This document shows, one piece after another, positions 9,150-15,931 of a stretch of 64,000 nt of DNA. The position numbers and the translations under genes were made by a program. The stretch is from Hyphomicrobiales bacterium (GTDB taxonomy: Bacteria; Pseudomonadota; Alphaproteobacteria; Rhizobiales; Rhizobiaceae), in NCBI GenBank assembly GCA_900466575.1, contig UBMP01000008.1, forward strand, positions 186,001 through 250,000, read 5' to 3'. The notes below the pieces were generated by a model. That model worked only from the letters and a program-made list of their open reading frames with translations, made no database searches and was not told the origin of the DNA. How positions within the stretch are numbered: position 1 is the stretch's first letter; the number at the start of each line of letters is the position of its first letter.

Positions 9150-9179
9150 AAAAACAAAACCCGCCTTACCGGGCGGGTT
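9150..9179 (-). terminator. Terminator hairpin inside the 5' leader of the SnoaL-like gene
   Basis: On the minus strand AACCCGCC (9179-9172), a 6-base loop and GGCGGGTT (9165-9158) run into TTTTGTTTTT. It ends 31 bases before the gene start. The upstream OmpA-family gene already has its own terminator 410 bases earlier, so this one ends a separate short transcript. An alternative pairing partner, GGTGGGTT (9211-9204), could disrupt it. Confidence 0.75.
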
Positions 9180-9213
9180 GCATCTGAAAACCGAAAACGC
9201 AGAAACCCACCAT

Positions 9214-9258
9214 TCAAGGAATGGCGAGGATAATCAGCGAGGTGCGAACGGTTTTCAT
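9214..9258 (-). CDS. Putative leader peptide MKTVRTSLIILAIP
   Basis: A 14-codon ORF rich in Ile/Leu codons (Leu-Ile-Ile-Leu-Ala-Ile) stops immediately before GGTGGGTT. That segment can pair with the 5' arm of the terminator at 9150-9179. This is the geometry of ribosome-mediated attenuation, with stalling at branched-chain codons favouring the antiterminator. The ribosome site is weak, and a GTGGA/TCCAC hairpin lies just upstream of the ATG. Translation is not demonstrated, and the downstream gene is not a recognised amino-acid biosynthesis gene. Confidence 0.4.
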   Translation of the reverse strand: MKTVRTSLIILAIP

Positions 9259-9587
9259 GGTGGAGATATTCCACAGGCGTGCGGCACTGTCCATATCCAA
9301 ACACGTCGCGGCGCAAGGCGGCTGGTCGCTTCAGCTTTGCGAGACAAACAGGCACTGACAGCAAATCGGCCCCGCTTACGTCGGACATCATTCGGGTGAG
9401 GTCAGATCCGAGGCCTGCGAAGGACACACCCGTAGATAAAAATCCAACTCAGCGAAAGCAAACGCCTCGATAACATTCATTCTTCAAGCGGCAGTGCTTT
9501 AGCGGGCGGCCCCTGTCAACGATGAGGCGCTGGCCACGACGCCGCATCCGGCTGCGACATGTTTATCGGCTCTGGAGGCAGAACGTG

Positions 9588-9619
9588 AAAAAACCCGGCA
9601 GCGGTTCCGCGCTGCCGGG
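9588..9619 (-). terminator. Terminator of the OmpA-family gene
   Basis: CCCGGCAGCG/CGCTGCCGGG hairpin followed on the minus strand by six T, 31 bases beyond the OmpA-family stop. Confidence 0.85.
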
Positions 9620-9649
9620 GCTTGTGTCGGGGCTTTGATCCGGCCGGTT

Positions 9650-11761
9650 TTAACGGCTGGCAACCGGGCGGACGAGCGGCGTGATGCGCCGGATCGTGAC
9701 GCGGCGGTTTTCTTCCTCAGGTCCGCTGGTCTGGACCTTCAGGAAGCGCTCGCCGTAGCCCTGGGTCACCAGGTTCTCCGGCGGGATGTCGTAGAGTTCC
9801 GACAGGGTCACTGCGACCGATTCCGCGCGGCGGTCGGAGAGTACGAGGTTTGCCTGATCCGAACCGACGGCATCCGTGTGGCCTTCGATGAGGAAGGTCT
9901 CGCCCGGGTTCTTGTCGATGATCTTCTTCATTGCCTGGGCGATCCGCTTCATCGCACCCGCCTCGTTCATCGACAGATCCGCGCTGCCGGAGGCAAAGTG
10001 GATCGTGTCGAGGTCGATGCGGCGCATCTTGTCACGGATGCGGGCCGAATAGCGGACCTCATCGAGCGAATAGACGCGTTCAACCCGTTCCACAGGCGGC
10101 TCACTGAGGAAGTCGTAGTAATCCGGGTTGCGGGCACTCGACGTGTCGATGATGTACTGGTCGACAGGGATATCGAGCTGCATGGGCGGAAGGTCGAGCG
10201 ACGGATCGCGGAAGACCCGTTCGCGGTCGGGCCGCTGCTGCAGATCGGGATCGTAGAACAGCACAGTCTCACGACCGTCGCGACCGACGCGCGAACGCTG
10301 GATCACATCGCCATAACGATTGCGGATCGTCACGATCATCACGCCGTTCGGGCGCTCGATCGTCTCACGCGTCCGGCCGCCCGGCAGCTGGTCGTAGTAG
10401 CTGTCCTCTGCGCCGCGGTTGAAGCGATCGCTGTCACCACCACGGACGATCATCTGGCCGAGGATGTTCAGAACGTCACGGCCATCGACGCGGCCCTCCA
10501 CCCTGGCATCCGTCGGGGCGTCATAGCGCGGCGGGGCCTGCATGCGCTGACCACGATCCCAGCCGGCCGCATTCGGAGCAAGCGGCTGTGGCGGTGGCGG
10601 CGGGGGTGCATTGCGGAGCGGCGCCTGTGCATCCGCGTCAGTCTTTGGCGGAGGACGCCGATCACCGACCGGTGCTGGCTGGCCGGCAGGCGCGCCCTGT
10701 GCGCCGGCAGCCGGCTGCTGACCCGGGGCCGTTGGTGCAACTGGCCTTCCGGGTGCGGCAGGCTGGGCCGCATTCGGTTGACCGGCGGGCGCCGCGCCTG
10801 GGGCAGGTTTCGCGCTGTCGAGCACGGGCGCCGACTTGGCGCTATCAAGGACCGGCGCCTGCTGGCCGCCTGCCGGTGCTCCAGCGGCCGGTGCTTCCTT
10901 GGTGGCTCCCGATGGCGCGGGTGCTGGCGCTTCGCCTCCCGGGGCTGCCTTGGTCGGTTCGCCGGGCTTCAAAGGCTTCTCTGCGCCGGGAGCCGGCTTG
11001 GGCTCGGGTGCTGCATCAGCCGGAGCCTTAGGTGCATCAGGCTTGGGTGCATCAGGTTTGGGAGCTTCAGCCTTCGGGGTCTCAGGCTTCGGTTCCGCAG
11101 CGGGCTTGGGGGCCTCTGCAGCGGGCTTTGGAGCCTCGCCAGCGGGCTTCTCAGCCGGCTTTGATTCGGTGGGCTTCGGTGCTTCTGCAGCAGGCTTCTC
11201 CACCGGCTTCGGCTCGGCAGCAGGCTTGGGTGCGGGTGCCGCAGGTTTCTCAGCTGGCGGCTTGGCCTCCGCATCAGGCTCCGGCGGGCGCTTCTTCTCG
11301 GGCTTCGGTGCCTCTGCAGCCGGTGCCTCGGCCTTGGGAGCAGCCGGCTTGGGAGCTTCCGCCTTGGGTTCCGGCTTCGGCGGTTCAGGGGCCTGTCTGG
11401 GCGCCTCAGCCTTCGGTTCCGGCTTAGGCGCTTCAGGCTTCGGTGGCTCGGGCTTCGGCGGTTCAGCCTTCGGGGCTTCGGCCTTGGGAGGGGCGGCAGG
11501 CGGCTTTTCCGCCGGGGCTTCCGGCTTCTTCTTCGGCTTGCCTTCCTCGCCCGGCTCCGGCTTGGGCTCTTCGGCCTGCGCCACGAGGACGTCAGCCGCC
11601 GGCAGTCTCAGCGTTGGGGACAGATCCGAGCCTGCCCGAGCCTGGAACGGCGCCGGCTGGCCAGAGGAAATCGCATTGGCCGCAAAGGCCGGCGGAAGTG
11701 CCACTGGCAGCGCCGCCAGCGACACGAAGACGTGGGTAAGAAGGTGTTTCCTGGCTTTCAT
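9650..11761 (-). CDS. OmpA-family outer-membrane/peptidoglycan-binding protein with long Pro/Lys/Glu/Ala region
   Basis: 703 residues. The N-terminal signal peptide is KHLLTHVFVSLAALPVALPPAFA, with likely cleavage after AFA. Residues ~65-400 are low-complexity repeats of the type PKPE/APKAE/PAEKPA, which probably span the periplasm or envelope as an extended rod. A middle domain (about 430-560) carries a GRDVLNILGQMIVRGGDSDRF segment. The C-terminal OmpA domain (about 575-700) has LIEGHTDAVGSD and LVLSDRRAESV, the residues that bind diaminopimelate-containing peptidoglycan. The ATG has AAAGGAAAA upstream. It is monocistronic with its own terminator. The role is probably envelope tethering; no transmembrane beta-barrel is evident. 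Confidence 0.85.
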   Translation of the reverse strand: MKARKHLLTHVFVSLAALPVALPPAFAANAISSGQPAPFQARAGSDLSPTLRLPAADVLVAQAEEPKPEPGEEGKPKKKPEAPAEKPPAAPPKAEAPKAEPPKPEPPKPEAPKPEPKAEAPRQAPEPPKPEPKAEAPKPAAPKAEAPAAEAPKPEKKRPPEPDAEAKPPAEKPAAPAPKPAAEPKPVEKPAAEAPKPTESKPAEKPAGEAPKPAAEAPKPAAEPKPETPKAEAPKPDAPKPDAPKAPADAAPEPKPAPGAEKPLKPGEPTKAAPGGEAPAPAPSGATKEAPAAGAPAGGQQAPVLDSAKSAPVLDSAKPAPGAAPAGQPNAAQPAAPGRPVAPTAPGQQPAAGAQGAPAGQPAPVGDRRPPPKTDADAQAPLRNAPPPPPPQPLAPNAAGWDRGQRMQAPPRYDAPTDARVEGRVDGRDVLNILGQMIVRGGDSDRFNRGAEDSYYDQLPGGRTRETIERPNGVMIVTIRNRYGDVIQRSRVGRDGRETVLFYDPDLQQRPDRERVFRDPSLDLPPMQLDIPVDQYIIDTSSARNPDYYDFLSEPPVERVERVYSLDEVRYSARIRDKMRRIDLDTIHFASGSADLSMNEAGAMKRIAQAMKKIIDKNPGETFLIEGHTDAVGSDQANLVLSDRRAESVAVTLSELYDIPPENLVTQGYGERFLKVQTSGPEEENRRVTIRRITPLVRPVASR

Positions 11762-12137
11762 CGGTTTTCCTTTGTTCGCCGGTCATTAGAATCGCAAGCT
11801 GGAACGTGATTAGGGCGTTTTTCGTTCCAGATGACGTTGAAGGCTAGGCGCGCGCCATGAACCGGCGCTGAACGCGACGTTCATCTTTGAGCGCGTTGAA
11901 TGCATCAAGGCTGTTTGGGAATGAGCCGGCATTTTGCGGCCAGCGCGCATATTCCTGTTGCATTTTTTTCAGAAAAAGTCCGAATATCTCTCTCAAGATG
12001 AAAGAAAGTTTTCATCCGGCCGGTTGTGCCATCGCTCGGGCCAGACAGTGGCCTCGGCGGGCACCCGCAACCCGGCGTCGCAGACGTCCGGCGTCCAAAG
12101 AGATAACAAACGGCGCCAACCAACAGAGAGGATAACC
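11762..12137. other. Intergenic region upstream of the amino-acid-binding protein gene
   Basis: About 375 bases between divergent genes. I see no supported ORF or RNA. The only clear element is the AGAGAGGATAACC ribosome site just before the downstream ATG. Confidence 0.4.
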
Positions 12138-12908
12138 ATGGCTCTTTCCCGCAAGATCGCAACCGCCGCAGCGCTCGCGCTGACGCTTTTCGCCGGCGCA
12201 TCGCAGGCAGCCGACAAGCTCGTCATCGGTACGGATTCGACCTATCCGCCCTTCGAATATCTCGATGCCGGCGGCCAGTTCCTTGGTTTTGACATGGACA
12301 TCGGTCGCGCGCTCTGCGCGCAGATGAAGGTCGAATGCACCTTCGTCAGCCAGGAATGGGACGGGATCATCCCTGCCCTTCAGGCCAAGAAATTCGACAT
12401 GATCCTCTCGTCGATGTCGATCACCGACGAACGCAAGAAGCTCGTCGATTTCACCGACAAGATCTACAACACGCCGCCGGCGATTGCCGTTCCGAAGGAC
12501 AGCACCGCCAAGACGCCCGACGACCTCAAGGGCAAGACGATCGGTGCACAGACCTCCACGACACATGCCAACTATGCGGAAAAGCACCTGCCGGACGCAA
12601 AGCTGAAGCTTTATCCGACAGCGGATGAATACAAGCTCGACGTTGCCGCCGGCCGCGTCGATGCGGTCATTGACGACGTCGTTGTTCTGACCCAGTGGGT
12701 GAAGAGCAAGGACGGCGATTGCTGCAAGATCCTGACCGTTCTGCCCATCGACAAGGTCATCAATGGCGAAGGCGCCGGCATTGCTGTCCGCAAGGGCGAC
12801 GACGCTCTGCGCGAGAAGGTCAACAAAGCGATCGCGGCCATCCGCGCCGACGGCACATACAAGAAGATCCAGGACAAGTATTTTGACTTCGACGTTTACG
12901 GCAAGTGA
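12138..12908 (+). CDS. Polar amino-acid ABC transporter, periplasmic binding protein (HisJ/ArgT/OccT family)
   Basis: 256 residues from the ATG at 12138, behind AGAGAGGATAACC. The signal peptide is about 22 residues (ALSRKIATAAALALTLFAGASQA). The mature protein starts ADKLVIGTDSTYPPFEYLD, the classic family-3 solute-binding signature, and continues with LGFDMDIGRALC, the DxxxA helix. SSMSITDERKKLVDFT and the TIGAQTSTTHANY substrate loop also fit lysine/arginine/ornithine or opine-type binding proteins. The specific ligand cannot be read from sequence. It is followed by a terminator hairpin and then two permease genes; no ATPase gene is adjacent. Confidence 0.88.
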   Translation: MALSRKIATAAALALTLFAGASQAADKLVIGTDSTYPPFEYLDAGGQFLGFDMDIGRALCAQMKVECTFVSQEWDGIIPALQAKKFDMILSSMSITDERKKLVDFTDKIYNTPPAIAVPKDSTAKTPDDLKGKTIGAQTSTTHANYAEKHLPDAKLKLYPTADEYKLDVAAGRVDAVIDDVVVLTQWVKSKDGDCCKILTVLPIDKVINGEGAGIAVRKGDDALREKVNKAIAAIRADGTYKKIQDKYFDFDVYGK

Positions 12909-12930
12909 TCGTTGAAGGCTTAAGATTCAG

Positions 12931-12961
12931 CGGGCGGGAGGCTTGTCCTTCCGCCCGTTTT
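12931..12961 (+). terminator. Terminator or attenuating hairpin after the binding-protein gene
   Basis: An 11-base stem (one G-U) with 5-base loop is followed by TTTTG. It sits between the binding-protein gene and its permeases, so it may reduce permease expression relative to the abundant binding protein, as is common in such operons. Confidence 0.75.
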
Positions 12962-13021
12962 GTTTGATGCTATGCCTATAAAACAAGATCGCTGCTCAGC
13001 AGCGGCAGGGGAAAATTCCGG

Positions 13022-13804
13022 ATGAACGATCTGTTGTCCGCGCTCGGGCATGCCATCGATCCATTTTGCGGACCCGTCGGGGTCTTCACACTCTTTGCCG
13101 GCAGTGGCCTTCTCTCATGCGGCGACACCGGATGGGGCGACGAAATCGCCTCCGGTGTGTTCGTCACGGCAAGCCTTGCCATCGTCACACTGCCCGTCGG
13201 TCTTCTCCTCGGCTTTCTCGTGGCGCTGGGCAAGCGATCCGAAGACGCCTATGCCCGTGCGGCCGCCAATATCTACACGACGATCTTCCGTGGTCTGCCG
13301 GAACTGCTTACGCTGTTTATCGTCTACTATGGCCTGCAAATTCTCATCCAGGCGACACTCTCCGCCTTGGGCTTTGACGAGCGGATCGAGATCAACGCCT
13401 TCTTCGCCGGGATGATCGCGCTGAGCGTCGTTTTCTCAGCCTATTGTTCGGAAGTGCTGCTGTCGGCGTTCCAGGCGATCCCGCGCGGACAATATGAAGC
13501 CGGCGCCGCCCTCGGCATCCGGCCAGGCAAGACGATGGTGCTGGTCGTCATTCCGCAGCTCATCCGCATCGCACTGCCCGGCCTCGGGAATCTCTGGATG
13601 TCACTGCTCAAGGACACCGCACTCGTCTCCGTAGTCGGCCTCAACGATATTCTTCGCGAAACCGGGGTTGCGGCCAAATCGACGAAGGAGGCCTTCCTCT
13701 TTTACGGGATCGCCTGCCTCCTCTTCCTGATCCTCGCGATCATTTCGTCCGTGTTCTTCTCGCGCATCGAAGTCTGGGCGCGCCGTTCGGAGGCTGCACG
13801 ATGA
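13022..13804 (+). CDS. Polar amino-acid ABC transporter permease (HisQ/OccQ type)
   Basis: 260 residues with five or six membrane helices. The cytosolic coupling (EAA) loop reads QYEAGAALGIRPGKTMVLVVIPQLIRIALP, the site that docks the ATPase. The segment ARAAANIYTTIFRGLPELLTLFIVYYG is typical of the HisM/HisQ family (TIGR01726). It overlaps the next permease by ATGA, so the two are translationally coupled and would form a heterodimeric channel. The substrate should be the same polar or opine-like amino acid bound by the upstream protein. Confidence 0.88.
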   Translation: MNDLLSALGHAIDPFCGPVGVFTLFAGSGLLSCGDTGWGDEIASGVFVTASLAIVTLPVGLLLGFLVALGKRSEDAYARAAANIYTTIFRGLPELLTLFIVYYGLQILIQATLSALGFDERIEINAFFAGMIALSVVFSAYCSEVLLSAFQAIPRGQYEAGAALGIRPGKTMVLVVIPQLIRIALPGLGNLWMSLLKDTALVSVVGLNDILRETGVAAKSTKEAFLFYGIACLLFLILAIISSVFFSRIEVWARRSEAAR

Positions 13805-14631
13805 GCCATATCGACACCCTCATCCCGCCGCAGCCAGCACCGCCCGCCATCGCTCAACCGATCACGCTTTCCCGCGTCGCGGGCATGGTGTTTCTTTTCC
13901 TCTGGTTCCTGTTGTTCGGCGGCATGCTCTTGATGATGCATAGCAACTGGGACTGGGAGAAATTCGCGAAATATGGCCCACGCTATATCAGCGGCCTTGA
14001 GGTGACGCTCGGTCTTGTGGCCGCATCGATCCTCGGCGGCGCTATCCTGTCGTTTCCGCTCGCCTTTGCGCGGATGTCGAAGAACAGCATTCTCTCCGGG
14101 ATCGCCTATGTCTACGTCTATCTCTTCCGTGGGACGCCGCTGCTGGCGCAGGTCTTCCTGATCTATTACGGGCTGGGGAGCTTCCGGCCGCAGCTGGAGG
14201 CGATCGGCCTCTGGTGGTTCTTCAAGGATGCCTGGAACTGCGCCTTCTTCTCCTTCGCGCTGAACACGGCTGCCTATCAAGCGGAAATCCTGCGCGGCGC
14301 CATCGAGAGCGTGCCGCGCGGGCAGCGCGAGGCCGCTGCATCGCTCGGCATCAACACTCGCATCTCCTTCTGGAAGATCATCATGCCGCAGGCGCTGATC
14401 GTCGCCTTGCGCCCCTATGGCAACGAGATCATCCTGATGGTGAAGGCCTCGGCCATTGTCGCCATCGTCACGGTTTACGATCTGATGGGCGAGACGAAAT
14501 ATGCCTTCTCACGTACCTTCGATTACCAGACCTATCTGTGGGCAGCGATCTTCTATCTCGTCATCGTCGAGATCCTGCGCAATCTGTGGAATGTTCTGGA
14601 AGCGCGTCTGACGCGGCATCTGAAACGGTGA
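13801..14631 (+). CDS. Polar amino-acid ABC transporter permease (HisM/OccM type)
   Basis: 276 residues, starting at the ATGA overlap with the first permease. A ~30-residue Pro-rich cytosolic start is followed by about five helices. The EAA loop reads GQREAAASLGINTRISFWKIIMPQALIVALRP, and YVYLFRGTPLLAQVFLIYYG is the conserved family segment. With the gene before it, it forms the membrane part of an importer. An ATP-binding subunit would normally complete the operon, but the next gene is usg, so the ATPase must be encoded elsewhere or shared. Confidence 0.88.
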   Translation: MSHIDTLIPPQPAPPAIAQPITLSRVAGMVFLFLWFLLFGGMLLMMHSNWDWEKFAKYGPRYISGLEVTLGLVAASILGGAILSFPLAFARMSKNSILSGIAYVYVYLFRGTPLLAQVFLIYYGLGSFRPQLEAIGLWWFFKDAWNCAFFSFALNTAAYQAEILRGAIESVPRGQREAAASLGINTRISFWKIIMPQALIVALRPYGNEIILMVKASAIVAIVTVYDLMGETKYAFSRTFDYQTYLWAAIFYLVIVEILRNLWNVLEARLTRHLKR

Positions 14632-14707
14632 CGCGTTGGCAGTAGCCTAGGGTATAGGCTGCTAATCTCATGATTTCTAACGATAAATATTGACAGGGAG
14701 CAAGCAC

Positions 14708-14722
14708 TTAAGGAGCAGTTAA
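14708..14722 (+). promoter_or_regulatory. CtrA box upstream of usg
   Basis: TTAAGGAGCAGTTAA, followed by CCAT, matches TTAA-N7-TTAACCAT exactly. It ends 58 bases before the usg start. An inverted repeat CCATCCAG/CTGGATGG (14723-14745) abuts it directly. Confidence 0.65.
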
Positions 14723-14780
14723 CCATCCAGGCGCAGACTGGATGGGTCATCGTTTCGTCATAACGGCAAATGGGGTTGTC

Positions 14781-15047
14781 ATGAACGAAGAAATGAAGCT
14801 GCAACTGAAAGGCTATGGACTGACCACGGCCGAAATCCTCTACCGGATGCCCGACCACCCGAGTGTGCTGCAGAGCTATCTCTGGCAGCATTACGATCTC
14901 GCTCCGGACTTTCCTGAAATGAAGAGCTTTCTGAGATTCTGGCGGGAGAAACTCGACGGACCGCTGCATTCCGTCCGCTACGTTCACCGCAAGCTGATTT
15001 CGGCGACGGAATGGAGGGCGCTGTCCGGCGAATTCATCATCAACTGA
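14781..15047 (+). CDS. usg: Usg family protein
   Basis: 88 residues from MNEEMKLQLKGYGLTTAEI. An in-frame ATG at 14742 would add 13 residues, but it lies in the inverted repeat and lacks a ribosome site. The body (YRMPDHPSVLQSYLWQHYDLAPDFPEMKSFLRFWREKLDGPLHSVRY) is the conserved Usg domain. Usg is a small cytosolic alphaproteobacterial protein first named for its position upstream of trpF; its biochemical role is not established. It stands alone here behind an exact CtrA box, which suggests cell-cycle-phased expression. Confidence 0.85.
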   Translation: MNEEMKLQLKGYGLTTAEILYRMPDHPSVLQSYLWQHYDLAPDFPEMKSFLRFWREKLDGPLHSVRYVHRKLISATEWRALSGEFIIN

Positions 15048-15096
15048 GCGGCGATAATTCAGTTGCGGGAAATTCAGGCTCGCTCTAAAAGCGGCC

Positions 15097-15930
15097 ATGA
15101 CAAAAGCACCCGCAAAAATCGACGAAGAGGCCCTCGCAGAGGCCTATAACCGCGCGCTTGCGCTCGAAAAGGCCGGCGACCTGGACGCGGCCGAAAAGGC
15201 TTACGCGCAGGTCCTGGCGCTGGACCCAGAAGACCATGGCGGGGCAGCCGTCAGGCTTGCCGCGCTGGGTCGTGGCGAAACGCCCATCAAGGCGCCTGAC
15301 GCCTATGTCGAAACGCTGTTCGACCAGCATGCGGAAGCCTTCGAGGACATTCTCGTCGAACAGCTCGGTTATTGCGTGCCGGTGATGATCCGCCAGAAGC
15401 TGCAGGAACTGGGGCTTGGTCCGTTTGAAAGCCTGCTCGACCTCGGCTGCGGTACAGGTCTCACAGGCGGTGCGCTGCGCGACATGGTCAGCGGCGAAGC
15501 CGTTGGGCTCGACCTCTCCGAGAACATGGTCGAAATCGCCCATGAGAAAGACCTTTACGAGACGCTTTATGTGGCCGAGTGCGTCGATTATCTCGATGAC
15601 AACGAGGACGGGCCGTTCGCGCTCGTGACGGCCGCCGACGTTCTCCCCTATATCGGCGCTCTGGAGCCGCTGTTCTTCGGCGTGGCGGAAAATCTGGAAG
15701 ACGGAGGCCTTTTCGTCTTCTCGTCCGAAACGCGATCCGACGCCGAGATCGGCCCCCTCGGCTACAAGGTCGGGCCGAGCCAGCGCTTCGTCCATTCCGA
15801 GAACTACCTGACCGACCGCCTTGCGGCCACCGGCTTCGAGATCGTGTCGATGACGGATATCAATGTCAGGATGGAGAATGGTCATCCCTCGCCCGGACAT
15901 CTGGTGGTGGCGCGGCTGAAGGCCGAATAG
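15097..15930 (+). CDS. Class I SAM-dependent methyltransferase with N-terminal TPR
   Basis: 277 residues. Residues ~8-45 form one to two TPR-like helices (EALAEAYNRALALEKAGDLDAAEKAYAQVLALDP). The Rossmann methyltransferase domain starts near residue 95. Motif I is LLDLGCGTGLTGGAL, followed by the acidic AVGLDLSENMVEIA and motif IV-like FALVTAADVLPYIG. This resembles the TPR-methyltransferases annotated as 'tetratricopeptide/SAM methyltransferase' in rhizobia. The substrate is unknown. The stop is one base from the convergent YbaL stop, so the two transcripts probably run into each other. Confidence 0.8.
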   Translation: MTKAPAKIDEEALAEAYNRALALEKAGDLDAAEKAYAQVLALDPEDHGGAAVRLAALGRGETPIKAPDAYVETLFDQHAEAFEDILVEQLGYCVPVMIRQKLQELGLGPFESLLDLGCGTGLTGGALRDMVSGEAVGLDLSENMVEIAHEKDLYETLYVAECVDYLDDNEDGPFALVTAADVLPYIGALEPLFFGVAENLEDGGLFVFSSETRSDAEIGPLGYKVGPSQRFVHSENYLTDRLAATGFEIVSMTDINVRMENGHPSPGHLVVARLKAE

Positions 15931-15931
15931 A

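Noticed and set aside
9635-11789. Long plus-strand ORFs opposite the OmpA-family gene (Gly/Ala/Ser-rich)
   Set aside because: They mirror the Pro/Lys/Glu repeat on the other strand. The minus frame has the signal peptide and the OmpA domain.
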